Under the pieces are notes generated by a model that was not told where the DNA came from, searched no databases, and was given only the letters and a program-made list of their open reading frames with translations. Shown piece by piece: positions 1 to 8,068 of a DNA stretch of 64,000 bases. How positions within the stretch are numbered: position 1 is the first letter of the stretch; each line of letters opens with the position of its first letter. The translations under genes were made by a program, and so were the position numbers. This DNA is from DASZQY01 sp036511595. Its GTDB lineage: Bacteria > Pseudomonadota > Alphaproteobacteria > Rhizobiales > Kaistiaceae. Location: contig DATCBY010000019.1 in NCBI GenBank assembly GCA_036511595.1, positions 37,040-101,039 on the forward strand, written 5' to 3'.

Positions 1-1
1 C

Positions 2-142
2 GTCGGCGATATCCGCGTGCGTGATGTCGCCGCCGTGGTGGTGGCCGGCGATGGCCTCGACGTCAATCTTCTTGGCATGACCTTCCTCAGCCGCCTGAAG
101 CGGTTTGAGATCGCTGGCGGTCGCCTCGTCCTCAGCGAATAG
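2..142 (+). CDS. C-terminal end of a retroviral-type (clan AA) aspartic protease, partial
   Basis: The window opens inside a reading frame of 46 residues that ends at the TAG at 140-142. The visible part contains NLLGMTFLSRL followed by FEIAGGRLVLSE. This matches the C-terminal strand-helix end of the TIGR02281 family of single-domain retropepsin-like proteases, where the LLG(M)xFL segment closes the fold. The catalytic DTG lies upstream of the window and cannot be checked. Members are usually membrane-anchored by an N-terminal helix and their substrates are poorly known. The call rests on this short motif only. Confidence 0.6.
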   Translation, partial: VGDIRVRDVAAVVVAGDGLDVNLLGMTFLSRLKRFEIAGGRLVLSE

Positions 143-192
143 TGGCTTGCCTTTGCCGCGTCGCCCGCGCTCCTCTAAGGGGAGATAAGGCA

Positions 193-213
193 ATGAAACC
201 GGAGTCGCCGTGA
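193..213 (+). other. Possible 6-codon leader ORF overlapping the phosphohexomutase start
   Basis: ATG at 193 reads MKPESP and stops at TGA 211-213, overlapping the GTG start at 210 of the next gene as GTGA. The leader has a good ribosome site (GGAG at 181-184, 8 nt before ATG). The GTG has its own GGAG at 201-204. The overlap would allow translational coupling, but it may be chance. Confidence 0.25.
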
Positions 214-1736
214 CGACGTTCCCCAAGCCGCTGGCCGCGCTGCAACCCAATACGCTCGCCTTCGAGACGACGCCGCTGGTCAAGCCGACCGGCTTCCGCG
301 AATACGACGCGCGCTGGTGGTACGGGATTCCCGGCTCGCAGAGACCGCCCGAGCTGAATCTTATGGGCGTCACCGCCCTCGGCATGGGCTTCGGCACGCT
401 GCTCGGCGAGATGGGCATCCATCGTGACGTCGTCACCGGCCACGACTACCGCGCCTATTCGGCGTCGATAAAGATGGCGCTGGTCGCGGGCCTTGTCGCT
501 TCGGGTTGCCGGGTGCGCGATATCGGTCTCGCCGTCACCCCGATGGCCTACTACGCTCAGTTCGCGCTCGATGTCCCGGCGGTTGCCATGGTCACCGCCT
601 CCCACAATGAAAACGGCTGGACCGGGGTAAAGATGGGGGCGGAGCGTCCGCTGACGTTCGGGCCGGACGAAATGAGCCGGCTGAAGGACATTGTCCTTTC
701 GGGCTACTTCAACATGAAAACCGGCGGCGAATATGAGTTCGTTGCGGGTTTCGCCGAAACCTACATTGCCGAGCTGACCCGGCGCCCGCCATGGAAGCGG
801 AAAATGAAAGTCGTGGCCGCCTGCGGCAACGGCACGGCCGGCGCCTTTGCGCCCCGCGTGCTGGCCACCCTCGGTGCTGAGGTCGTGCCCCTCGACACCG
901 AACTCGACTACAATTTCCCGCACTACAATCCCAATCCCGAAGACATGAAAATGCTGCACGCCATCAGCTCCGCGGTGAAGCAGTCCGGTGCTGATGTTGG
1001 CCTCGGTTTCGATGGCGACGGCGACCGCTGCGGCGTAATCGGCAACGACGGCCACGAGATTTTCGCCGACAAGGTCGGCGTCATGCTCGCCCGCGATCTC
1101 TCGGCGCTCCACCCGAACGCGAAGTTCGTCGTCGACGTGAAGTCGACCGGCCTCTTCGCCGCCGATCCGGTTCTGAAAGCCAACGGCGCCGTCACCGACT
1201 ACTGGAAGACCGGCCATTCCTATATCAAGCGGCGCGTCGACTCGCTGGGCGCCTTGGCCGGCTTTGAGAAATCCGGCCACTATTTCTTCTCCGCGCCTTT
1301 CGGGCGTGGCTACGACGACGGTCTTCTCTCCGCCATCGCCATCCTCGACATGCTCGATCGCAACCCGGGCCATTCCCTGGCCGATCTCTATCGCGCCCTG
1401 CCGCGGACCTGGGGTTCGCCCACCATGTCGGCCGAATGTCCCGACGAGCAGAAGTACGCCGTCGCCGATCGCATCCGCCTGCGTTTTGAGAAGATGCGGG
1501 CGGCGAATGAAAAGGTCGCCGGCCACGCCATCGTCGATCTCGTCACCGTCAATGGCGTGCGCGTCGTTACCGACGATGGCACCTGGGGGCTGCTGCGCGC
1601 CTCCTCCAACAAGCCTGAACTCGTGGTCGTCGTCGAAAGCCCTGTCTCGGACGCCCGCATGCGCGAGATGTTCGCCGTTATCGACGGTCTGCTGCGCACC
1701 GAGCCGACGGTCGGTACCTACAACCAGACGATCTAG
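210..1736 (+). CDS. Phosphomannomutase/phosphoglucomutase
   Basis: This is a 508-residue alpha-D-phosphohexomutase that interconverts hexose 1- and 6-phosphates (mannose and/or glucose) to supply sugar nucleotides for envelope polysaccharides. The four family signatures are present in order: the phosphoserine loop TASHNENGW with Ser131, the metal loop DGDGD at 268-272, the sugar loop EKSGH at 352-356, and the phosphate-binding RASSNKPE segment near 463-470. The phosphoserine loop has N-E-N where many members have N-P. Length fits the ManB/AlgC/PMM-PGM class. The start is a GTG with GGAG 5 nt upstream. A galactose mutarotase follows on the same strand, which fits sugar metabolism. Whether mannose or glucose phosphate is preferred cannot be read from the sequence. 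Confidence 0.9.
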   Translation: MTTFPKPLAALQPNTLAFETTPLVKPTGFREYDARWWYGIPGSQRPPELNLMGVTALGMGFGTLLGEMGIHRDVVTGHDYRAYSASIKMALVAGLVASGCRVRDIGLAVTPMAYYAQFALDVPAVAMVTASHNENGWTGVKMGAERPLTFGPDEMSRLKDIVLSGYFNMKTGGEYEFVAGFAETYIAELTRRPPWKRKMKVVAACGNGTAGAFAPRVLATLGAEVVPLDTELDYNFPHYNPNPEDMKMLHAISSAVKQSGADVGLGFDGDGDRCGVIGNDGHEIFADKVGVMLARDLSALHPNAKFVVDVKSTGLFAADPVLKANGAVTDYWKTGHSYIKRRVDSLGALAGFEKSGHYFFSAPFGRGYDDGLLSAIAILDMLDRNPGHSLADLYRALPRTWGSPTMSAECPDEQKYAVADRIRLRFEKMRAANEKVAGHAIVDLVTVNGVRVVTDDGTWGLLRASSNKPELVVVVESPVSDARMREMFAVIDGLLRTEPTVGTYNQTI

Positions 1737-1852
1737 GGTATCCTGGGAGGCAACTCCGGCGCGGCAGGCTCTGCGGCTTCTGCCAAGTCTGGTCTTTCCC
1801 ACCGTCACCGATAAGCTGCGGCGGCTGATTCCAAGGGAGGCGCGCGTCTGCT

Positions 1853-2866
1853 ATGGCATTGACGGTCTTCGGACGCATGCCCGATGGCGACGAGATCGGC
1901 GAAATCGTGATCGCCGCCGGCGACATCACCGCGACGATCATCACCTTTGGCGCGGTTATCCGCGACGTGCGCCTCGCCGGCGTCGGGCACCCGCTTGTTC
2001 TCGGCTTCGACAACGCCGAGGATTATCTGCAGCACTCGCCGGACTTTGGCGCTCTCGTCGGGCGTTCGGCCAATCGCATCGCCCATGGCCGCTTTCCCAT
2101 TGACGGCCGCACCTGCCAAGTGTCGCTGAACGAGAAGAATCGCCAGCATCTGCACGGCGGCTTCAAGGGTTTCGGCAAGCGCAACTGGCGCCGCGTCGAG
2201 CATAACGACACCGCCGTAACCCTCGCCATCCTCAGCCCCGACGGCGAGGAAGGCTATCCTGGCAAGGTTGAGGCGACTGTCCGCTATTCGGTCGAGAAGC
2301 CAGGCACCATCCGCATGGTGGCAACCGCGGTGACCGACGCGCCGACGCTGGTCAATCTCGCCCAGCACTCGTACTTCAACCTCGACGATTCCCCCGACAT
2401 CCTCGATCACCGCGTCCAGATTCTGGCCGACTCCTACACGCCGACCGACGCCGACAACATTCCGACCGGCGAGGTCTTGGCGGTCGCCGGCTCCGACTTC
2501 GATTTCCGCGCGCCGCGTCCCATTCGCCGCATGCGCGATGGCGTCCGGGTTGTCTACGACAAGAACTTCGTCATCGATCGGCGCAAGTCGGCGGTGCCCC
2601 GGCCGCACGCCCGCCTGGTTTCGATGGTCAGTGGCGTGTCGCTGTCGGTCGAATCGACCGAGCCCGGCCTGCAATTCTACGACGGCGTATCCATGAATGT
2701 TCCGGCGACCGGCCTCGGCGGCCGCCGATATCGGGTCAACGGCGGCTGCTGTTTCGAGCCGCAGTTTTTTCCCGACTCTCCCAACCACCCCAATTTCCCG
2801 TCATCGATTCTAAGGCCCGACGAGACGTACCGTCAGACGACCACGTTCGCTTTCGCTCGAAACTGA
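1853..2866 (+). CDS. galM: Galactose mutarotase (aldose 1-epimerase)
   Basis: This 337-residue protein has the aldose 1-epimerase fold and converts alpha and beta anomers of aldoses. Catalytic residues are visible: the acid His172 in NLAQHSYFNL and the base Glu302 in CCFEPQFFPDSPNH. The substrate-binding pair is seen in QHLHGG near residues 98-103 and Arg71 in GRSANRI. There is no signal peptide, so it is cytoplasmic. It starts 116 bp after the phosphohexomutase with GGGAGG upstream of the ATG, and a long stem-loop follows the stop. The family is well defined; the preferred sugar is not certain. Confidence 0.93.
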   Translation: MALTVFGRMPDGDEIGEIVIAAGDITATIITFGAVIRDVRLAGVGHPLVLGFDNAEDYLQHSPDFGALVGRSANRIAHGRFPIDGRTCQVSLNEKNRQHLHGGFKGFGKRNWRRVEHNDTAVTLAILSPDGEEGYPGKVEATVRYSVEKPGTIRMVATAVTDAPTLVNLAQHSYFNLDDSPDILDHRVQILADSYTPTDADNIPTGEVLAVAGSDFDFRAPRPIRRMRDGVRVVYDKNFVIDRRKSAVPRPHARLVSMVSGVSLSVESTEPGLQFYDGVSMNVPATGLGGRRYRVNGGCCFEPQFFPDSPNHPNFPSSILRPDETYRQTTTFAFARN

Positions 2867-2876
2867 ACCCACGGTT

Positions 2877-2932
2877 GTGCCCTTGCCCGCCCTGGCCTTT
2901 GCGGCGAGAGTGCGCGCGAAAGGCAAGGGCAC
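2877..2932 (+). terminator. Stem-loop after galM
   Basis: GTGCCCTTGCC at 2877-2887 is the exact inverse of GGCAAGGGCAC at 2922-2932, giving 11-bp arms around a 34-nt loop. The loop has further internal pairing (CCTTTGCG with CGCGAAAGG). It sits 10 nt after the galM stop and 22 nt before the next gene. There is no U-tract, so it may end transcription with Rho or stabilise the galM 3' end. Confidence 0.5.
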
Positions 2933-2954
2933 GCGAGGCTGAAAGAACGGAGCG

Positions 2955-3872
2955 ATGCGATTGGCGACGGCGGTTGTTGCGGCTCTGCTGGCGCTCGCCG
3001 TGGGTGCCGCGGATGCGGGCGCCGCCGACTGGCGGGACGCCACGAAGGTTCTCCGCGTTGGCTTCCTCTCGTCCGCCTCGCCGGCCGGCGACGTCAAGCG
3101 GCTTGAGCCGTTTCGCGCGTACCTTGAGACGCGCATTTCCCTGCCCGTCGAACTGGTTCCGGCCACCACCGCTGCCGCCCTCATCGACGCCGAAGTCACC
3201 GGGCGGGTGGCGTACGCCATCGACAGCGCCGCCGGCTATGCCACCGCTGCCGCCGAGTGCGCCTGCGTCGAACCTCTGGCGGCGCCAATCGCGGCGGACG
3301 GCTCGCGCGGCTACCACGCGATACTGGTAGTGCGCGCCGATAGCCCCATCCATGACCTTGCCGGCATGGCCGGCTCTCGCCTGGCCGTGAGCGCCGCTGA
3401 TTCCCTCGCTGGCCGGCTTGTGCCGATGAAGGCTTTCGCCACTGCCGGCATCGATCCGGCAACCCACTTCGCCTCGCTCTTCGAGGCGCCCGGCCCGGAA
3501 GATGCCATCGCCGCCGTCCTCGACGGACGCGCCGATGTCGCCACCGGCTGGTCGAGCATCGAAGGCGACGCCGCCAGCGGATATTCCTTCGGCGTACTAA
3601 CCCGCATGGTGCTCGAGAGGCGCTTGGCGATGGATCGGGTGAGCATCGTGTGGCAGTCGCCGCTCATTCCGTTCGGGCCGCACGTGGTCCGTAAGGAGAT
3701 GCCGCCCGAGTTGAAGGCGTTGTTGTCAAATGCCCTTACGGCGATGGCAAAAGAAGCGCCGGACGTGCTCGACGCCGTCGACCGTTCGACCTTCACCGGG
3801 GGTGGTTTTGCTGCGGTCGGCGCTGCCGACTACGCGGTGGTCGAGGCTTTGGTCGCCCCGTCGGGCGGCTAG
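2955..3872 (+). CDS. PhnD-like periplasmic phosphate/phosphonate-type binding protein
   Basis: This is a 305-residue protein with a Sec signal peptide (hydrophobic residues about 5-20, ending AGAADW) followed by a type-II periplasmic binding fold. LRVGFLSSASP at the mature N-terminus, the IDSAAGYATA segment and DGRADVATGWSSIEG are typical of the PhnD/SsuA-like class. Canonical PhnD proteins bind phosphonates or phosphite for an ABC importer, but no permease or ATPase gene lies next to it. It could be an orphan binding protein or the sensor part of another system. The start is ATG with GGAG upstream. Confidence 0.7.
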   Translation: MRLATAVVAALLALAVGAADAGAADWRDATKVLRVGFLSSASPAGDVKRLEPFRAYLETRISLPVELVPATTAAALIDAEVTGRVAYAIDSAAGYATAAAECACVEPLAAPIAADGSRGYHAILVVRADSPIHDLAGMAGSRLAVSAADSLAGRLVPMKAFATAGIDPATHFASLFEAPGPEDAIAAVLDGRADVATGWSSIEGDAASGYSFGVLTRMVLERRLAMDRVSIVWQSPLIPFGPHVVRKEMPPELKALLSNALTAMAKEAPDVLDAVDRSTFTGGGFAAVGAADYAVVEALVAPSGG

Positions 3873-3882
3873 CCGGCAACCG

Positions 3883-4443
3883 TCACGACGTACGCGTGAT
3901 CGTCGAGCTGTCGCGCGGGTAGAAGTAGAGCTTTTGCGTCAGGTCGAACGTCCCGGTCAGCACGTAACCGATATACGGCGTATAGGCATAGTGGACCTCG
4001 GCGACCACCAGAAAGGTGTTCGGTAGCTGCAGGGCCGTGGGCATCGTGCTGGTGACCGTCGAGCCAACGGTCAGCGCCGTATCCTGGAACTGGTCGCTCC
4101 ATGTCACCTTCGCGACCGTGTTGGCATCGAAGGTGATGCCGCTGACCTTGATACGCAGCAGCGAGGTCGGGAAGGGCGCCATCACCGACGCCGCGGCATT
4201 GAGAATGTTGGTCATGTCGTTATTGCTGAGCGTCTTCGATTGCGCGACGAGGTCGCCGACCGTGCTCGCCACGTGATCGACCTCGCGCGCCGCCGTCAAC
4301 GCCTGGCTGACTTGGTTGCCGCCGATATAGAGTGTCAGCATCACCGGCAGCACGAGCGCGAACTCTACCGCCGAAACCGCCCGCCGGTCGTTGACCAGCC
4401 GGCGGATCGGCCGCCACAGGAATTTGCGGAAGGCTGCGCGCAT
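3883..4443 (-). CDS. TadG/TadE-type pseudopilin (pilus assembly protein)
   Basis: This 186-residue protein has a short basic N-terminus, then RRAVSAVEFALVLPVMLTL at residues 20-38, the TadE-like class of prepilin transmembrane segment with the conserved Glu27. The rest is an extracytoplasmic domain rich in Thr, Val and Ser. Such minor pseudopilins are processed by the TadV/CpaA peptidase and are needed for Flp pilus assembly. It follows the other TadE-like gene by 5 bp, so the two are co-transcribed. An in-frame GTG three codons upstream, overlapping the previous stop, is an alternative start. It diverges from the main tad operon. Confidence 0.8.
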   Translation of the reverse strand: MRAAFRKFLWRPIRRLVNDRRAVSAVEFALVLPVMLTLYIGGNQVSQALTAAREVDHVASTVGDLVAQSKTLSNNDMTNILNAAASVMAPFPTSLLRIKVSGITFDANTVAKVTWSDQFQDTALTVGSTVTSTMPTALQLPNTFLVVAEVHYAYTPYIGYVLTGTFDLTQKLYFYPRDSSTITRTS

Positions 4444-4448
4444 CGACT

Positions 4449-5030
4449 TCACCACGGGAAGGGCTCGTTGCGGAAAGCCGAAGTCGCGGTCAACAGGTGG
4501 GTGCCGTCCGGCTGCGTGGCGAGATTGTTGCCGAGCTTGTTGACGAAAACTGGCCACTCGTAGTAGGCGCGGACCACCACGATATCGCCGCCATGTCCGG
4601 CATCGTAGGTGTAGCCGATGGTCTTGAGGTTGCCGTTGGCGTCGACCGGTATTCCAAGACTGATCGCCGCGAAGCTGGCGTACGTTTTTACGTCGACGTA
4701 GAGGCCGGCATTGCAGCTGAACAGGTACGTGAGCTGCGAGCATATGCTTGTCTTGAAGGTTGACGCCGTCAGCCCGGCCGTCTGGGCCGCCCCGGTCCGG
4801 ATCGCCCGTGAGGCGGTCGTCACCGCGGTCTCCAAAGCCTGCCCGGCGAAGAACGCCAGCGCGGTCTCGATGATCGCGAAGATCAGCGCAAAGAAGGGCA
4901 GCGCGATAATCCCGAATTCGATCGCGGTACTGCCTTCCTGATTGCCTGCGAAGCGGCGCACGCGTTGCGGCAGCCAGCCGCGCAATGCGCGTCGGGTCGG
5001 CTTCCTCGGTGAGGCAGGTATCGATGTCAT
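4449..5030 (-). CDS. TadE-type pseudopilin
   Basis: This 193-residue protein starts at MTSIPASP and has a basic N-terminus followed by EGSTAIEFGIIALPFFAL at residues 32-49. Glu38 is in the position of the conserved pilin glutamate, and a long transmembrane helix runs to about residue 62. This is the TadE signature. The remainder has two cysteines (CSQLTYLFSC) that may form a disulphide outside the membrane. It is followed directly by a second TadE/G-like gene. The frame stays open upstream of this ATG, but those residues are not family-like. Confidence 0.82.
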   Translation of the reverse strand: MTSIPASPRKPTRRALRGWLPQRVRRFAGNQEGSTAIEFGIIALPFFALIFAIIETALAFFAGQALETAVTTASRAIRTGAAQTAGLTASTFKTSICSQLTYLFSCNAGLYVDVKTYASFAAISLGIPVDANGNLKTIGYTYDAGHGGDIVVVRAYYEWPVFVNKLGNNLATQPDGTHLLTATSAFRNEPFPW

Positions 5031-5167
5031 TGCAGTCCGAACGTGGTGGCCCGGCGAGGGGAATCCCACCGCCACCATCATTCTTGACTTGGAAGGATTG
5101 ACGAACAGTTGCCGTCGCTTGCCGGAATCCGGCGGCCCGCCGCAAGCATTCGCTAACCGCTCGCCGC

Positions 5168-5698
5168 TTACTTGGCGCCGCCGCTGGCCGCCGCGGCACC
5201 ACTGGTCGCCAGACTGGACTGCGCCTGGATCTGAGTGTTGACCGCGTCGAATGTCGCGGTGCTGTCGCCGACCGCCATCACCGGCGAACAATCGGGCGTG
5301 CAGGAGAACGTCTGCCGCGAAGCGCGCCGGTAGACCGTCACCACCTGGTCATTGCCGGGCTTCACCACGAGAATCCCGTTGGCGATGGGCTGTCCGCTTG
5401 AATCGAGCACGATGAGATTGGTCGTGCCGAAGCTGTGACCGGTGATGATCAGGGTCTGGTCATCCTGGATGGTTGCGTCGGCAATGCCGGGATTGCCGAT
5501 GATGACGACATCCGCCGGCCGCGAGATATGCATCACCTTGGCCTGGTCGATGACCACCTCGATGTTGGTGGGCGTAGGACCGTTGGGGGCGTCCTCGGCT
5601 GCTGCCGGCTGCGCGCCCACTCCCGCCGCGGCGATCACACCGGCGAGGAGAAGGCCGGGAAGGGCGGGTCTGCGGGTTGCTTGGGCCGGACGCGACAT
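5168..5698 (-). CDS. Stand-alone pilus-formation N-terminal-domain protein (secretin-associated)
   Basis: This 176-residue exported protein has a signal peptide (LPGLLLAGVIAAAGVGAQPAAA, about residues 14-35) and one copy of the T2SS/T3SS pilus N-terminal domain. VVIIGNPGIADATIQ, TLIITGHSFGTTNLIVLD and ANGILVV match the N-terminal part of CpaC encoded nearby at 8065-9633. No secretin domain follows; instead there is a Cys pair (SCTPDCSP) and an Ala/Ser-rich tail. The ATG at 5698 is chosen because GGAGG lies 6 nt upstream; the frame is open a further 15 codons. It probably works in the periplasm with the CpaC secretin. Confidence 0.75.
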   Translation of the reverse strand: MSRPAQATRRPALPGLLLAGVIAAAGVGAQPAAAEDAPNGPTPTNIEVVIDQAKVMHISRPADVVIIGNPGIADATIQDDQTLIITGHSFGTTNLIVLDSSGQPIANGILVVKPGNDQVVTVYRRASRQTFSCTPDCSPVMAVGDSTATFDAVNTQIQAQSSLATSGAAAASGGAK

Positions 5699-6124
5699 TG
5701 AGAACCTCCGCGAGGCGCGTACCGAACGCGCCGCTTGAATCATCTGCCACCGTCAAGGCGGCCGTGCACGAAGCCTAGTCCGCATATGGTGAATGAAGAT
5801 TTAAGGGCGCCGACAGGTCCTGCGCCGCTCCCTATCGCCCCGCTCGAACGATGTCGGCGATATAGTAAAATAAGAGCGAACCAGCAAGGTAAACAGAGTA
5901 TTAAAGGAAAACAGTAGAGCTGATTATCGAAGGATATCAAGCAAAACTTAAAGTAGCCAAAGTATTAGTCTTAAAAATTAGTAATTCGCCGCCCGATTTG
6001 CACTCTCTGCGATTAACTAACCTTCAGCATTTTGCTCGTAGTGTCACCCTCGGTTACGGCCGCGAAGAAAGCTTCGAGTACCCGAGCCAGTGTGTTTCAA
6101 CCAAGTGCACCAAGGAGTATCGCC
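5699..6124. promoter_or_regulatory. AT-rich divergent regulatory region between pilus genes and flp
   Basis: This 426-bp gap separates the minus-strand pilus genes from flp. From about 5860 to 6020 it is strikingly A/T-rich in an otherwise GC-rich window. A TTAACTAACC motif at 6013-6022 resembles half-sites of the cell-cycle regulator CtrA. No gene is seen. It must hold the promoters of both divergent units, but -35 and -10 elements cannot be assigned by eye. Confidence 0.55.
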
Positions 6125-6295
6125 ATGAAGTCCCTTATGAACCGCTTTGCCAAGGACCAGTCCGGCGCGACGGCCATCGAATACGGCCTCATCGCCACCC
6201 TGATCGGTGTCGCCATCATCCTGGGCGCCGGCGCTCTCGGCACCAAGCTAAACAGCGTGTTCAACGGCATCTCGACCAAGCTCGTCGCCCCGTAG
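6125..6295 (+). CDS. flp: Flp-family type IVb pilin
   Basis: This 56-residue Flp/Fap pilin is the main subunit of the Tad pilus. It has a short charged leader MKSLMNRFAKDQSG and then ATAIEYGLIATLIGVAIILGAGAL. Cleavage is expected after Gly14, leaving the invariant Glu19-Tyr20 pair near the mature N-terminus, followed by a hydrophobic helix. AAGGAG lies 9 nt upstream of the ATG. A stem-loop follows, and the prepilin peptidase gene is next on the same strand. Length and sequence are typical of alphaproteobacterial Flp pilins. Confidence 0.95.
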   Translation: MKSLMNRFAKDQSGATAIEYGLIATLIGVAIILGAGALGTKLNSVFNGISTKLVAP

Positions 6296-6319
6296 TCCGC
6301 AGCGACAATCATCACGACA

Positions 6320-6351
6320 AAGGCAGCGCGGCTTTCCAGTCGCGCTGCCTT
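6320..6351 (+). terminator. Stem-loop between flp and cpaA
   Basis: AAGGCAGCGCG at 6320-6330 and CGCGCTGCCTT at 6341-6351 form perfect 11-bp arms with a 10-nt loop, followed by TGATAATT. It lies 24 nt after the flp stop. It is likely a partial terminator or stabiliser that lets flp be expressed far above the assembly genes downstream. Confidence 0.65.
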
Positions 6352-6561
6352 GATAATTCCGGATAGCCGCCGAACAGGTGAGTCCCGGCAACAGGCTCGC
6401 CGCGGGCGAGACAAGAGCGCCAGTCCGCAGGATTTGGTGCTCTTTTTTTGCCCGCGCTCATGGGCAAGGGCGATCGTTAACATCCGAGCCGTTCGCTTCA
6501 GGCCTCCTTAATCATCGCCGGTTTAGAAAATACGCGTCTCTTCCGCATTCCGGAGCCCACG

Positions 6562-7074
6562 GTGATGACCGAGGCGATTCGCTACCTGGCCTTTCTCTTG
6601 TTTCCGCTCGGCATGGCGTTCGCCGCTGCCTCCGATCTTTTCACCATGACGATTTCCAATTGGCTGACGCTGGCCTTGGTCGCGGCGTTTCTGCTCGCCG
6701 CTTTCCTTCTCGGGATGGACCTGCACACGTTCGCAATCCACCTCGCCGCCGGCGCCGGCATTCTGATTCTGGGCTTCCTCTGTTTCGCGTTTGGCTGGAT
6801 CGGCGGTGGCGACGCCAAGTTCGCCGCCATCATCGCCCTCTGGTTCGGCGCCGAAGGCAGCGTCGAGTTCCTCGGCCTGGCGTCCGTCATCGGCGGCGGG
6901 CTCACGCTTCTCGTTCTGGTCTTCCGCGCGTCGGTGCTGCCGGCGATCATCGTTCGCCAGCCGTGGATCCAGCGGCTGCACGATCGGCAGCAGGGCGTTC
7001 CCTATGGCATCGCGCTCGCCGCCGCCGCTCTCCTCGTCTATCCGCACACCCAATGGATGACCATGGCCGGCTGA
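6562..7074 (+). CDS. cpaA: Prepilin peptidase CpaA/TadV
   Basis: This 170-residue inner-membrane aspartic peptidase cleaves the Flp leader. It is a minimal A24 peptidase without the methylase domain, as usual in Tad systems. The first catalytic Asp is in AASDLFTMTISN (about residue 26). The second is in the GxGD-type motif WIGGGDAKFAA (about residue 84). Four to five hydrophobic segments surround these. The 266-bp gap between flp and this gene contains a GTTAAC at 6476-6481 and could carry its own promoter. Confidence 0.92.
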   Translation: MMTEAIRYLAFLLFPLGMAFAAASDLFTMTISNWLTLALVAAFLLAAFLLGMDLHTFAIHLAAGAGILILGFLCFAFGWIGGGDAKFAAIIALWFGAEGSVEFLGLASVIGGGLTLLVLVFRASVLPAIIVRQPWIQRLHDRQQGVPYGIALAAAALLVYPHTQWMTMAG

Positions 7075-7129
7075 GGTCGGTGGGCTGCTGGCGAGTAAGC
7101 TTTCGTAAACCAACTCTTCTCACGCTTGA

Positions 7130-7137
7130 TTAACCAT
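7130..7137 (+). promoter_or_regulatory. TTAACCAT motif upstream of cpaB (CtrA-like half-site)
   Basis: TTAACCAT matches exactly a half-site reported for the alphaproteobacterial regulator CtrA, which controls pilus genes in Caulobacter. It lies 74 bp before the cpaB start in the only sizeable gap of the downstream cluster. Binding is inferred from the match alone. Confidence 0.35.
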
Positions 7138-7210
7138 AAGTACACGATTGCCGGGTGAAAGTAGGTGAGCCGAAGGACGGCCGCGGATTCTCTTGTGAGG
7201 TGGGGGCGTC

Positions 7211-8068
7211 ATGAAACTTGCTCGTGTTGCGGTCCTCGGTATTGCAGGCGGCGCTGGCCTGATCGCCGCGCTGCTCGCGCTCCGCCTGTCCGCGCCGGCG
7301 CCGGCGCCGGTAGTCACCGTTGCTGCCCCGACTGTTGCAAGCACCGCCGTCCTCGTCGCGACCAAGGACATTCCGATCGGCGGCAAGCTCGCCGCCGACT
7401 CTGTCCGCTGGCAGGATTGGCCGGCGACCGATTTGTCCGATCGCTTCATTGCCCGCTCGGGCGCCGGCGCGGCCCAGATCGATCCGCTCGTCGGCGCGAT
7501 CGCCCGCGCTTCGATTTACGCCGGCGAGCCGATCAGCGACGCCAAACTTATCCATGCCGATCGCGGCTTCATGTCGGCAATCCTGCCGCAGGGCATGCGC
7601 GCGGTGGCCACCAAGATCGCCGCCGATACCAGCGCCGGCGGGTTCATCCTGCCGAACGACCGCGTCGATGTCATCATGACGCGGCGCACGGACAATCCCG
7701 GCAGCGCCGGCGGCAACTCCTTCCTCACCGAGACCATTCTTAACAACGTCCGCGTGCTGGCCATCGACCAGACGATCGAGAACAACCAGGCCAACAGCAG
7801 TTCGACCAAGGGCGGTTCCGACACCGGCCAGGCCGTCATCGGCCAGACGGCCACGCTGGAACTGACGCCGCAGCAGGCCCAGATCCTCACGGTCGCCCAG
7901 CAGATGAGCGATCGCCTTACGCTGGCGCTCCGCTCGGTCGCCGATTCTCATGTCGTCCCCGGTGACGCGGCCGCCGATGCGGTTCACCTCATTGGGGGAA
8001 CCAAGCGTAACGGTGCGGTCACCGTCGTCAGAAGCGGCGTCGCCCGCGATGTCAGCGCAATCCGGTGA
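7211..8068 (+). CDS. cpaB: Flp pilus assembly protein CpaB (RcpC)
   Basis: This 285-residue protein has one N-terminal membrane segment (about residues 5-27), then a SAF-like domain beginning VLVATKDIPIGGKLAADSVRW (two halves around residues 48-69), and the RcpC/CpaB domain with PQGMRAVATKI and the FILPNDRVDVIMTRR segment. CpaB is a periplasmic component thought to work with the CpaC secretin. The gene is followed by cpaC with a 4-nt GTGA overlap. Length and domain order are normal for the family. Confidence 0.93.
   Translation: MKLARVAVLGIAGGAGLIAALLALRLSAPAPAPVVTVAAPTVASTAVLVATKDIPIGGKLAADSVRWQDWPATDLSDRFIARSGAGAAQIDPLVGAIARASIYAGEPISDAKLIHADRGFMSAILPQGMRAVATKIAADTSAGGFILPNDRVDVIMTRRTDNPGSAGGNSFLTETILNNVRVLAIDQTIENNQANSSSTKGGSDTGQAVIGQTATLELTPQQAQILTVAQQMSDRLTLALRSVADSHVVPGDAAADAVHLIGGTKRNGAVTVVRSGVARDVSAIR

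Noticed and set aside
132..1808. Long minus-strand frame opposite the phosphohexomutase
   Set aside because: It is the antisense of a clear gene with all catalytic motifs; its protein is Arg/Gly/Asp-rich and matches nothing.
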